From: Taklimakanibacter sp050251035
GTDB taxonomy: Bacteria > Pseudomonadota > Alphaproteobacteria > Rhizobiales > Aestuariivirgaceae
Direction: 5' to 3'
DNA length: 64,000 nucleotides
Assembly: GCA_050251035.1 (NCBI GenBank)
Contig: JBFWNN010000011.1
Span: 1-64,000, forward strand
Made by a program: the position numbers and the translations under genes. The notes below the pieces were generated by a model. The model did not search any database and was not told the DNA's origin. It saw only the letters and a program-made list of their open reading frames with translations. Below are positions 49,004 through 56,425 of this stretch, one piece after another. Every line of letters starts with the position of its first letter. Position 1 is the stretch's first letter.

Positions 49004-49434
49004 GTCGGCCTCGCCAGCAGATCTTCATTGATGTCCCTGGCCGGCACCTTGTGCGGATCGACCTTCCAATCATATCCAACCGAAGTGCCGTACAGCGCAC
49101 CGGGAAAGCCGCAATCGGCCGGAAGGTCGGGATAGAGGCCACCGTCATCCCCGATTCCGTTGTCGCCTTCTTCATCGTCGCAGTCGTCATGCTCCAGGTC
49201 GTTGAGCGGACCAGCGCCCCAGGTGATCTGGTTAATGCCTGCACCGGCAAAGCTGATCTCCGGCGCTCCAAGGCTGGGCTCAAGGTCGCAATCGTCGCCC
49301 TCGGCATCGACAGCATGGCCAAGCTCGGCGCCAAGGCTCGGCTCCAGGTCGGGATCGGGGTCCACGGCATCAAGCAGCCCTATAAGGCGCTCAATCTCGT
49401 CTTCGATCTGCTGGCGGTGGCGAAGGTCAAGCAT
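49000..49434 (-). CDS. Very acidic hypothetical protein with internal repeat
   Basis: About 144 residues starting MLDLRHRQQIEDEIERL. It contains the repeated element DLEPSLGA twice, 18 residues apart, and a run rich in Asp and Glu (NDLEHDDCDDEEGDNG). The strongly negative charge recalls DNA-mimic or metal-binding proteins, but no family was recognised. Confidence 0.6.
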   Translation of the reverse strand: MLDLRHRQQIEDEIERLIGLLDAVDPDPDLEPSLGAELGHAVDAEGDDCDLEPSLGAPEISFAGAGINQITWGAGPLNDLEHDDCDDEEGDNGIGDDGGLYPDLPADCGFPGALYGTSVGYDWKVDPHKVPARDINEDLLARPT

Positions 49435-49651
49435 GGCCGTCGCCCCCGTGTGCTGCATCGACCATGTAGGAGCGCTTCTCGATGGGCTTGAGCTTGCGGC
49501 CGGGCTGGCAGCGGTTCGGCGCTTCGGTGAGCTTGCGGGCGGTCATGCCGCCAATGGCAGCGACCGGCACACAGGCGCCGGCCAGGGCAAAGGCAAGGCC
49601 GCGCATCATCGAGCGACGGGACAAAGCGGGAGCGTTGGAAGAAACGCGCAT
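49427..49651 (-). CDS. Small Tat-like exported protein
   Basis: 74 residues. N-terminus has a twin arginine followed by a hydrophobic stretch (SRRSMMRGLAFALAGACV), resembling a Tat signal though the consensus is partial (RRSMMR). The short mature part has no recognised domain. Overlaps the acidic protein gene by eight bases. Confidence 0.55.
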   Translation of the reverse strand: MRVSSNAPALSRRSMMRGLAFALAGACVPVAAIGGMTARKLTEAPNRCQPGRKLKPIEKRSYMVDAAHGGDGHA

Positions 49652-49735
49652 GGCGGTCTCCTGAGTGAGAATATCGGTTCGGGTCAGGTAGAGCGGGCGT
49701 TAGCTCGCCCGTCTGTTGGTGGAGCCCTGCAGGGC

Positions 49736-50236
49736 TCAGGGGATGGCGGGCGTGATCCGTCCTGTGATGGTCAGATATTCGGCGACGAGCTCGGGCTCGC
49801 AGGCGCGCAGCTGGCCAAGGAGCCTATTGGGCTCCTGTGGATTGCCGGGATGGGTGATGCACAGATCACCATGCACCAGTCGGGGCTCGTAGCCCTGCCA
49901 TTCCAGCTTATCGACCAACTCACGGACTTCCCGATACTTCGGGAGCATGTCGTCGGCGGGTATGTGCCTGCTGTCCTCTTCCTTCGCCCTCCATGCGTCG
50001 TTGCAGATCAGGACGAACCCGGACCCATGATCAAGGGTGACCCTCCAGTTGCCCGGTGTGGCGACGTGCATGGCCTTCGCCAGCTCGGCGGCGAGGCGTT
50101 CGCATTCCTTGATGGGATCAGCCGCCACCGGTTCGGCAGAGGCAGCGACGGGCAGCACCGCAAGCGCTGCGGCGGCAGGCGCATGCTCTGCGACTTTCCG
50201 CAGAAACACGCGGCGTGAGAAAAAGGCGTCCTTCAT
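49736..50236 (-). CDS. Tat-exported hypothetical protein
   Basis: 166 residues from MKDAFFSRRVFLRKV, a good Tat motif (SRRVFLRK) followed by a hydrophobic core (AAAALAVLPVAASA). The mature domain reads GNWRVTLDHGSGFVLICND... and ends in a repetitive P/E/N stretch. The start at 50236 is set by four-base overlap with the upstream gene; a longer frame to 50275 would hide the signal. Function unknown. Confidence 0.68.
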   Translation of the reverse strand: MKDAFFSRRVFLRKVAEHAPAAAALAVLPVAASAEPVAADPIKECERLAAELAKAMHVATPGNWRVTLDHGSGFVLICNDAWRAKEEDSRHIPADDMLPKYREVRELVDKLEWQGYEPRLVHGDLCITHPGNPQEPNRLLGQLRACEPELVAEYLTITGRITPAIP

Positions 50237-50457
50237 TGTGCTCCCTCCAAGCTGTGGCGCTCGATCTCGCGCCACTTGTCACGGTCAAACTTGCGAATGT
50301 CGGTGAGGATTTCGGCCGCCCGCTCATCGGTGCAGGCGTGGCGCTTGCCGTCCTTGTCTTCGAAACGGACGGCATGCGAGGCTGGGTTAATGTGCACGGT
50401 GAGGTGCGCGACCAGATGGCCAGCCTCGAAAATGGGGAGATAGGCGGTGACCTCCAT
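50233..50457 (-). CDS. Hypothetical small protein
   Basis: 74 residues from MEVTAYLPIFEAGHLVAHL. A beta-rich start is followed by DKDGKRHACTDERAAEILTD. Its ATG lies one base after the stop of the cysteine-protease-like gene, which excludes the longer in-frame start at 50541. Confidence 0.58.
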   Translation of the reverse strand: MEVTAYLPIFEAGHLVAHLTVHINPASHAVRFEDKDGKRHACTDERAAEILTDIRKFDRDKWREIERHSLEGAQ

Positions 50458-50458
50458 G

Positions 50459-50911
50459 TCAGGCCACCCCAAGGATGTAATAGCCGTAGACGCAGCGCGT
50501 CCCGTCGCGGCTTGGGTCGTAGGTGTCGTGAATGACGCCATCGATCACCGCGCATGCGTGGCGGCTCAGCATCACGACAAGGCGCCCGGCCGGAAGCTCG
50601 CTTGCCGTGAGGTGGACCTTGCAGCCGCTGCCTATCTGCATCGTCGGTACCCAGCGGAAGCCGAGAGCGTTCATGTATTCGCGAAACCACTTTCGAGTGG
50701 TGTTGATCCCATTGCGAGCCGACTTGGCCCGTCTGCCCGTGCGCGTTGATTTGCGCTGGGTTCCGGTCCCATGGGCGAGGCGCTGATAAACTTCGCGATA
50801 GGGGCAACCCGATGCGATGGCAACGGCCCGCGTGACGCAATCACCAGCCTTGCCTCTGAAGCCCGCAGCGGCGCGTCCGCCATCATCGCGGATGAAGGTC
50901 GGAAGGGTCAT
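50459..50911 (-). CDS. Papain-like cysteine-protease-fold candidate of phage type
   Basis: 150 residues. A possible catalytic Cys-His-Asp set: Cys in GDCVTRAVAIASG (about 24) at the start of a helix, His in SRHACAVIDGV and Asp in HDTYDPSRDG, arranged as in the C39/papain-like group. I recognise closely similar proteins in prophages of rhizobia, where they are hypothetical. It might process a peptide or amide, or be an inactive fold. Location within the leftward operon under the repressor-controlled promoter. Confidence 0.6.
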   Translation of the reverse strand: MTLPTFIRDDGGRAAAGFRGKAGDCVTRAVAIASGCPYREVYQRLAHGTGTQRKSTRTGRRAKSARNGINTTRKWFREYMNALGFRWVPTMQIGSGCKVHLTASELPAGRLVVMLSRHACAVIDGVIHDTYDPSRDGTRCVYGYYILGVA

Positions 50912-50912
50912 G

Positions 50913-51146
50913 TCAGGCCACCTGCCCCACGGTGCGGGAAAGCTGGTGGAGCCGGGAAAGCTCGTCAGCGTTCAGCCGGTCCTTGCGCTCCAGGGCCTCA
51001 AGCTCGCGCTCGGCTGGCGAGGCGACGGCATGGAGGGCCGCATAGGCCGCGACGTATTCGGCGCTGGTTTTGGCGTTCAGGAGGGCCAGCTCCAGTGGGG
51101 AGAACAGAGCGTCGGGGGAGAAGTCGGGGAGCGGTTGGTTTACCAT
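50913..51146 (-). CDS. First gene of the leftward operon, hypothetical
   Basis: 77 residues from MVNQPLPDFSPDAL; helical throughout (LSRLHQLSRTVG). It is the first gene downstream of the leftward promoter at 51.19-51.22 kb, where phages commonly place an early regulator or anti-repressor. No helix-turn-helix seen. Confidence 0.55.
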   Translation of the reverse strand: MVNQPLPDFSPDALFSPLELALLNAKTSAEYVAAYAALHAVASPAERELEALERKDRLNADELSRLHQLSRTVGQVA

Positions 51147-51188
51147 GGTCCGTTTCCAAAGCCACAAGAGGTTGAAAATCGTTCTCTT

Positions 51189-51249
51189 GTGACCTAATAT
51201 CGGTCACTAATCATGGTATTGTCAACTAAAATAGCTCACTAGTGAGCTA
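51189..51249. promoter_or_regulatory. Divergent control region: leftward promoter and two palindromic operators
   Basis: Leftward promoter on the minus strand: -35 TTGACA (51225-51220) and -10 GATATT (51201-51196) with 18 bases between. Two inverted repeats flank or cover it: GTGACC-TAATATC-GGTCAC (51189-51207), centred on the -10, and the perfect 18-base palindrome TAGCTCACTAGTGAGCTA (51232-51249), next to the XRE gene. The arms share GTGA/TCAC. This fits repressor binding by the XRE protein, shutting the leftward operon and controlling itself. Confidence 0.72.
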
Positions 51250-51265
51250 AAAAGGGTCATATAGG

Positions 51266-51502
51266 ATGATTTCTGGGGCTCAAGTCCGCATGGCGCGTGG
51301 CTATCTGAAATGGTCTGCGAAAGAGCTGGCCGACCGGGCCGGCGTGGCGGAATCGACAGTCAAACGGATCGAAGCGGAAGACGGCTTTCCTGCTGCGCGT
51401 GGCGCCAATATCGAGGCCGTCCACCGGGTATTGATTGAGGCGGGCATAGTCTTCATCCCCGAGAACGGGGGCGGGGCCGGGGTGAGGTTGAGGAAAAGAT
51501 AA
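51266..51502 (+). CDS. XRE/Cro-like repressor
   Basis: 78-residue helix-turn-helix protein: VRMARGYLKWSAKELADRAG then VAESTVKRIEAED, with a short C-terminal tail. Single-domain XRE proteins at this position usually are prophage maintenance repressors. The ATG at 51266 has little ribosome-binding sequence; a second methionine eight codons in is possible. The divergent operators lie just upstream, and the gene is codirectional with the ATPase cassette. Confidence 0.85.
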   Translation: MISGAQVRMARGYLKWSAKELADRAGVAESTVKRIEAEDGFPAARGANIEAVHRVLIEAGIVFIPENGGGAGVRLRKR

Positions 51503-51649
51503 CCCGTTTCTGCAGGAATTAACGGGATTTTTCCGCGCACGGGTCCAAGGTTGTCGCTTTCAGGGGTTTATCGCGGCGCTGATAGTTTGTAAGCCTTCCG
51601 GAACTCCGACCTGAATTTGTCGGTTAATAATCCTAAATGAGTTGATCTA

Positions 51650-52966
51650 GTGTGGAAATTTAACGCAACAAATCTCGGAAAAATTACTGCAGCAGAGGTA
51701 GAGGTTGCCCCTCTGGTTCTCTTTGTGGGGAGGAACAATACTGGCAAGAGTTACCTTGCGACCGCAATGTGGGCCCTTTCAAGCGTTCCTCAAATATTGT
51801 CTGTGATGGATGAACCAGATGCTATGCGGTTTGAGTGGAATGACATCAAACGCCCAGCCTTCGCCGAAGGCTTCCGACTGGAAGTTACACAAGCAATGGC
51901 GAATGAGGCAGTTCAGCGCCTGAACCAGGCACTACGAAACAAGACGTCAGATTTCTTGTCAGAGATTTTCGCTTTCAAAGGTTTCAAAGACACCACTCTA
52001 TCTCTGTCACTTCCCGAGTCCTTTGAGCCTTTCAGAATTTCCATAACACAGCCCGCTGGCGAGGGAGAGAAGAGACCCTTCTTGCAGATGCGTGTTGAAA
52101 AGAAGCCATCGGTCAATATCACATATCGTTTTCCGCCAATGCAAGCTGACGAAATAACGAGACAAGCTCAGCGGCGTATTTTTGCGGAGGTCATCCGACA
52201 TTCACAATCCGGACGCACAGCAGCATCAGGCGGGACCATATACATTCCTGCAGCTCGGACGGGGCTCATGCTCTCTTACCCTGCTCTGATAGCTCAGTTG
52301 TTTGAGCCCGAAGGGCCACCTATACCGTTTCCTCGGCCAGTCATCGACTTCCTTCAGCGATTGTCGTTAGGGTTCAGTCCGCGAGGTAGGCAGACAAACC
52401 AAATTACTACTTGGATGGAGCGAAACATTCTGAAGGGAAACCTCGAATATGAGGAGGCCGAGGCTTACAAGGTAAACTATATTCCGGAGAACACCCAGGT
52501 ATCAATTCCGCTCCATGTTGCATCCTCAATGGTCACCGAAATGGTGCCTATACTGCTTGCCATCAGAAGCGCGCCTACAGTCTCTCAAATTATCTTAGAG
52601 GAACCAGAGGCGCATCTTCATTTATCAGCACAGCGCGAAATGGCTCGCGCGATAGCCAGGTTGCTAAATTCAGGTATACGCGTCACTGTGACAACTCATA
52701 GCGATACTTTTGTGCAACAGATCAATAATCTCATGCAGATCTATAAGCACCCAAAACGAGAGGACCTTCTCAGAGAGTTAGGCTATGATGAAATCGATCT
52801 GATCAACCCAGAGCATGCTCGGGCGTACGAATTTCTCTCTGCACCTTCGGGAAGCGTTGTTAATGAGGTCGATCGCAGCCCGGAAGGCTTTATCGTGACA
52901 AGCTTGAATGACACCTTGTTTGCGTTAGCGAAGGAAACAATTCGCGTGGGGGCGGAGGGAGAATGA
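51650..52966 (+). CDS. AAA-family (ABC/OLD-like) ATPase, candidate defence component
   Basis: 438 residues, GTG start at 51650. Walker A is GRNNTGKS at 27-34, Walker B with catalytic Glu is IILEEPEAHLHLSAQ (about 314-328) and the H-loop is VTTHSD (347-352), the layout of ABC-type/OLD-like defence ATPases that lack a transporter domain. A YIPAARTGL element follows in the middle. GC content of the cassette is near 50%, far below the chromosome. It ends in a four-base overlap with the partner gene. Such ATPase-plus-nuclease pairs are typical of anti-phage systems; the specific family could not be named. Confidence 0.8.
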   Translation: MWKFNATNLGKITAAEVEVAPLVLFVGRNNTGKSYLATAMWALSSVPQILSVMDEPDAMRFEWNDIKRPAFAEGFRLEVTQAMANEAVQRLNQALRNKTSDFLSEIFAFKGFKDTTLSLSLPESFEPFRISITQPAGEGEKRPFLQMRVEKKPSVNITYRFPPMQADEITRQAQRRIFAEVIRHSQSGRTAASGGTIYIPAARTGLMLSYPALIAQLFEPEGPPIPFPRPVIDFLQRLSLGFSPRGRQTNQITTWMERNILKGNLEYEEAEAYKVNYIPENTQVSIPLHVASSMVTEMVPILLAIRSAPTVSQIILEEPEAHLHLSAQREMARAIARLLNSGIRVTVTTHSDTFVQQINNLMQIYKHPKREDLLRELGYDEIDLINPEHARAYEFLSAPSGSVVNEVDRSPEGFIVTSLNDTLFALAKETIRVGAEGE

Positions 52967-53535
52967 TAAGTGCGTGCAAACGTTGCCTGCCTATATTCAA
53001 TAGTGACTGGGTTAAAACAGTAAATGGAATGGTCCAGTTCGAAGAGCGCAATCCTGTGGGTGCAGGTGTCGCTACCATTTACATATCCGGTTTTGCCGTA
53101 GCCTTTCGCGCGGATGATAGCGCGCCACTCATCTGGGCGCTTGATCAACGCAAGTGCGCAGACGGTGCGTTTTTGACGTTCAATAAGGAGGGCGCCCATT
53201 TGCACATTGTTGAACTCAAAGGCAAAGTTTCATCTGGAAATTGGCCGAACGTCGTTGCGCAGATGGAGGGAATGTATCTAACAGCGCTTGCCGTAGCGCG
53301 CCTACTCAAAGTACTCGAAGTTAAGTCAGTGACATGCTACCTCGCTCTAAAAAATGACGCGATGAAGAAACCTACACAGGCGATTTTCCTAAAGACACCC
53401 ACGGGTTCGAGAAGCACACTTGGACGTTATGAGGATTGGGTAGATTCAAAAATCCGCCTGCCTCTTGCTTTTGAAGGTTCGCTTGTAAGGGCAACAAGAG
53501 ATAGTTCCGGCAACGCCAGCTTCACAGCGTCTTAA
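52963..53535 (+). CDS. ExK-motif nuclease-like partner of the ATPase
   Basis: 190 residues, low GC like its partner, ATG overlapping the ATPase stop. A possible PD-(D/E)xK active site: Asp67 (CADGAFLTF), Glu84-Leu-Lys86 within HIVELKGKV, then Gln100 in WPNVVAQMEGMY, spaced as in restriction-type folds. The C-terminal half is less conserved. I infer a DNase effector controlled by the ATPase. It could instead be a nucleotide- or RNA-binding domain; structural prediction is needed for certainty. Confidence 0.6.
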   Translation: MISACKRCLPIFNSDWVKTVNGMVQFEERNPVGAGVATIYISGFAVAFRADDSAPLIWALDQRKCADGAFLTFNKEGAHLHIVELKGKVSSGNWPNVVAQMEGMYLTALAVARLLKVLEVKSVTCYLALKNDAMKKPTQAIFLKTPTGSRSTLGRYEDWVDSKIRLPLAFEGSLVRATRDSSGNASFTAS

Positions 53536-53957
53536 CGTCCACCAGATTCACGCCCCCCATTTTGCCAACGGCGGCTCCTTCCGGTTACTTTACTATACCA
53601 TTTCCCGCTGTAGCGGGTCAGCCAGGACGGCGATTTGGAGATTTTGGCTACCGGGGTAGCCCCCGACAAGATCGGCCGTCCTGGGAGCGTTTGCGGAATC
53701 CCGGCCCAGTCTTCGTGGATGTCTTTGTGGGTGAGGCCGATGTCGGTGACACCCACCGCTTCCGGGCTGGAAGTGGTGCGTTCATTCGCCCCGCGAACTT
53801 CACCCCGCTCCTGAGCCGCATCATACTCGTCGGCGAGGCGCCGCTCCGCGCAAACCTCACTGGTCGCGCGACCAGTGAGCGCACCTACACCACCAAACAC
53901 GGCGCGCGTCAGGGGAGAGCACCCTTGGTGCACTGAATTGTGTTGCTGATAGCGCAA
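53532..53957 (-). pseudogene. Remnant of a ParB-like phage protein
   Basis: Only the middle part matches proteins known to me from alphaproteobacterial phages: RRLADEYDAAQERGEV, followed after a gap by VTDIGLTHKDIHE. In intact relatives this is followed by helices (RQIRDAE...) that are absent; here the sequence after DIHE becomes unrelated. The 3' end abuts the low-GC cassette, as if the insertion of that cassette or a deletion truncated it. Overlaps the next gene. Confidence 0.5.
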
Positions 53958-54139
53958 TAGTACACGGTCCCGTCTGATCGGACCACCCAGACAGGCGGCT
54001 GCGTCGAGAGGTTCGGTAATGACGCGCTAGACAGGGCATACGGCATGCCTGTCCCCTGCGTCTCAGCCATCCTTGGCGAGGCAATCGAACCGGCGACAAT
54101 AATTGCGCAGCAAATCAATAGGGTGTGCTTCCAGTTCAT
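53909..54139 (-). CDS. Small secreted protein
   Basis: 76 residues from MNWKHTLLICCAIIVAGSIA, with AGGAGGA upstream, a good ribosome site that decides the start. Signal peptide, then a short mature domain with a Cys pair (YYCAISNTIQC), probably a disulfide in the periplasm. Function unknown; resembles small prophage-encoded lysis or surface proteins in size only. Confidence 0.66.
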   Translation of the reverse strand: MNWKHTLLICCAIIVAGSIASPRMAETQGTGMPYALSSASLPNLSTQPPVWVVRSDGTVYYCAISNTIQCTKGALP

Positions 54140-54215
54140 GACATTCCTCCTGTGAACAATCCTGACAAAATGCCCTCCAGTTGCCTTTAGGTCAAATCTG
54201 TAGTTGTATCGCCAC

Positions 54216-54512
54216 ATGGGACGGGCTGGATTCCGGCTGGCGCTTTGGGCCGCGGCTGTTGCTGCATGGCTGGCGCACCCCATGCCAAGTCATGCCGAGA
54301 TCGATGACCCCGCCTTTGAGGCCGAAGTCGCGTCCGTTCAGACGGTCACCGAAGAACAAGCGATAGCGATCAAGGCATCGCGCGCAACCTATCGCGGCAA
54401 ATGCGCCTGCCCCTATGACCGGGACAAGGCCGGCCGGTCATGTGGGAAGCGGAGCGCCTATAGCCGGACTGGCGGCGCGAGCGTCCTGTGTTATCCGGGG
54501 GATGTGCAATGA
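54216..54512 (+). CDS. Secreted small cysteine-rich protein
   Basis: 98 residues. Signal peptide (GFRLALWAAAVAAWLAHPMP, cleavage near SHA-EIDD), then a conserved-looking core with Cys residues: GKCACPYDRDKAGRSCG and SAYSRTGGASVLCYPGD. I know this CPYD...CG...SAYSR pattern from alphaproteobacterial secreted hypothetical proteins, often near SNase-type genes, as in this element. Coupled to the following lipoprotein gene by ATGA overlap. Confidence 0.72.
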   Translation: MGRAGFRLALWAAAVAAWLAHPMPSHAEIDDPAFEAEVASVQTVTEEQAIAIKASRATYRGKCACPYDRDKAGRSCGKRSAYSRTGGASVLCYPGDVQ

Positions 54513-54796
54513 AGAAGCTGGCGGTCGCGGCTGGAATCGTTTTAATGGCCGGATGCGCGCAGCCGCCGCACCTGATCAAGCCGGCGCCTACGAGCGACGT
54601 TGCCTATGCCGCCAGGAGCTGCCAGGAACTCGGCGTGAAGCTGAAGAAGACCTATGTGGAGCTTGCCGAGCGCTCGCAAGTCCAGTTATCCGATGAGGCC
54701 ACCGACGAGAACGGGGCTCGGATAGCAACGCTCAAGGGTGAGCAGAACACCATTCTGGACATGATGGCTCGGAAGAACTGTCCGGCGGGTGGATGA
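54509..54796 (+). CDS. Small lipoprotein
   Basis: 95 residues with a lipobox (LMAGC, cysteine ~16) after a short hydrophobic leader, indicating outer-membrane or inner-membrane lipidation. Helical mature part (SCQELGVKLKKTYVELAER). The position after a secreted gene hints at a spanin-like Rz1 role but the length and Pro content do not clearly match, so this stays open. Confidence 0.75.
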   Translation: MKKLAVAAGIVLMAGCAQPPHLIKPAPTSDVAYAARSCQELGVKLKKTYVELAERSQVQLSDEATDENGARIATLKGEQNTILDMMARKNCPAGG

Positions 54797-54866
54797 GTCA
54801 TGACGCCTCCACGAGGTAGCGAGCAATGACCACGTAGGTTGAAGATTGAAGCACAAGGGTTTGCTC

Positions 54867-55181
54867 ATGTTCATTGTGATAAGCCAATTCGAGGATGCTC
54901 CCGCCGATAACAAGGTCTTTACATCGAGAGACGATGCCAGGGCTTATATGTCGTGTCGGATAGATGAAGGGGCGATCAGATCGGACATATTTGAAACCAC
55001 TCCGACCGATGCCCGCGCAGCAATAGCCGCCTTCAAGGCGGGGGAAGCCCGTTTTAAGGAAGGTAAAAGCTCCCAAATCTCGGATGAAGAATATGAGCGG
55101 CGAAGGAATGCAGAATGGGAACTCGCAAGGAAAGAAGGTCGCATAGGTTTGGATGCATTTCTTAGGTGGATGGGAGTGTGA
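54867..55181 (+). CDS. Hypothetical protein
   Basis: 104 residues from MFIVISQFEDAPADNKVFTS; a TTG at 54846 would add seven residues. Less GC-rich than the neighbours. Beta-start followed by basic/acidic helices (ISDEEYERRRNAEWELARKEG). No function recognised. Confidence 0.58.
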   Translation: MFIVISQFEDAPADNKVFTSRDDARAYMSCRIDEGAIRSDIFETTPTDARAAIAAFKAGEARFKEGKSSQISDEEYERRRNAEWELARKEGRIGLDAFLRWMGV

Positions 55182-55209
55182 TAGACGGTTGCGCGCACCC
55201 CTTTTTGGG

Positions 55210-55512
55210 TCACCGGATGTCCTCCATAGCCAGCACCGGCAGATTGACCGGGCCGCCCTCATGCATAAGGGCCGTCAGCGCCTTGGATTGCTTCAGGAGG
55301 TGTCGGACCTGCTGGCGCGCTGTCTTGGCCTCCTTGGTGTGCTGGCCGGTCCTGTAGGCGCCATTTGCCGGACCCTTCGGCGCGCCCCCTCGCGCTCCAT
55401 GGAAGCGGCAGACCTTCCAGCCGGTCAGGGCCGGCGCACGGCATGGCTTACCGGTTCGCTTCGACTTGGCCCGGCAGCGCGGCGCGGCGTTCAGGCGATC
55501 GGTTGGGCTCAT
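55210..55512 (-). CDS. HGGAP-type phage hypothetical protein
   Basis: 100 residues. Two Cys pairs spaced as a possible zinc site (GKPCRAPALTGWKVCRFHG) are followed by GGAPKGPANGAYRTG, a pattern I recognise from numerous phage and prophage hypothetical proteins. Its start overlaps the end of the preceding gene by four bases. A small nucleic-acid-binding role is plausible, not shown. Confidence 0.75.
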   Translation of the reverse strand: MSPTDRLNAAPRCRAKSKRTGKPCRAPALTGWKVCRFHGARGGAPKGPANGAYRTGQHTKEAKTARQQVRHLLKQSKALTALMHEGGPVNLPVLAMEDIR

Positions 55513-56234
55513 GCGGTTGCCTCGCTCTTTTCGGGCGCACCCTCCCCCGGTCCCCCGTGGGTCACATCGCCCACGATGGCCTGGCCGCCGTCATTGACGG
55601 TGACGTGCTTCACCACGATTTTCTGTTTCCCGTCGCTGCGGTATTGCTTGAGCGTCGTCATCTGAGCGGCATAGGTGCGGGCGAGCTTGTTGAGCGAGCG
55701 CTCGTAGGCTTCCGAAACCTTGATGTTCCCCTCATGCATCAACCGGCCGGCGTACGTCATGGTTGCTTTGTGGATGGCCACCATCTGAACGCAAAGCATG
55801 GTTTCGGCAACATCGCGGGGGCGCATGTTCGCTACCATCTGGACCATGGAGTTGAACTTTGCCTCGCATATGGCGCCACCCGGTTTCTGGGCGAGATAGG
55901 AGAGTTCGGTGAGGATGCCGTACAACTCATTGATGGTGACCGTCTTGAGGGCGGCGCTGTACAGGGCAAGGGCCACGGCCTTGTCAGGGTGATCAAATTC
56001 GACGGTTGCGGTCTTCCCGCCATCAAGGACAACGAAGGTGGCGGCCGGCAAGGCATGGCTGGCCTTGAGGCGAGAACGGGCGGCGAGGAGCTTTGCCTCC
56101 TCAGCCGAGAGAGCATAGGTGGGATTGGCCGTGGTGAGGGACTGTTCGGTCTCGGGAGCCCGCTGTTGCGTAGGAGCCCCGATCGGGCGTAGCTTCGCTA
56201 CCGATGAACCAGGCTCAGAAATATTACCTCGCAT
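55509..56234 (-). CDS. Conserved prophage hypothetical protein
   Basis: 241 residues. Helical central region (LLAARSRLKASHAL; MVQMVANMRPRDVAETML) and a conserved C-terminal strand block (DGKQKIVVKHVTVNDGGQAI) that I recognise from rhizobial prophages. It pairs with the HGGAP-type gene downstream. No enzyme motif. Confidence 0.72.
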   Translation of the reverse strand: MRGNISEPGSSVAKLRPIGAPTQQRAPETEQSLTTANPTYALSAEEAKLLAARSRLKASHALPAATFVVLDGGKTATVEFDHPDKAVALALYSAALKTVTINELYGILTELSYLAQKPGGAICEAKFNSMVQMVANMRPRDVAETMLCVQMVAIHKATMTYAGRLMHEGNIKVSEAYERSLNKLARTYAAQMTTLKQYRSDGKQKIVVKHVTVNDGGQAIVGDVTHGGPGEGAPEKSEATA

Positions 56235-56425
56235 TGGCAGTCCCTCAGTTGCTCATCGCTGCCATCTCAGGCGGCGCTCTAATCTATTTCATCCCTAAGA
56301 CGCCTGGCATATTGGCTGGCCTCTTCGGGGTCGGCATGGCCTATGCACTAACGATCTGGCCCCTGAAGCTGATTGTTTGGCGAAACGCCCGCATACGTTC
56401 GAAGCAGATTGATCGCGACGTGTGA
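56204..56425 (+). CDS. Possible small membrane protein (contested)
   Basis: 73 residues with two hydrophobic helices (YYLALAVPQLLIAAISGGAL; AGLFGVGMAYALTIWPLKLI) and a basic tail. Its ends overlap two leftward genes antisense, but most of the frame covers the only gap between them. The amino-acid pattern is more natural than a shadow frame. Could be a real small gene or chance. Confidence 0.38.
   Translation: MNQAQKYYLALAVPQLLIAAISGGALIYFIPKTPGILAGLFGVGMAYALTIWPLKLIVWRNARIRSKQIDRDV

Noticed and set aside
53562..53936. Plus-strand frame of 124 residues
   Set aside because: The opposite strand carries the recognisable ParB-like remnant; this one is its mirror.
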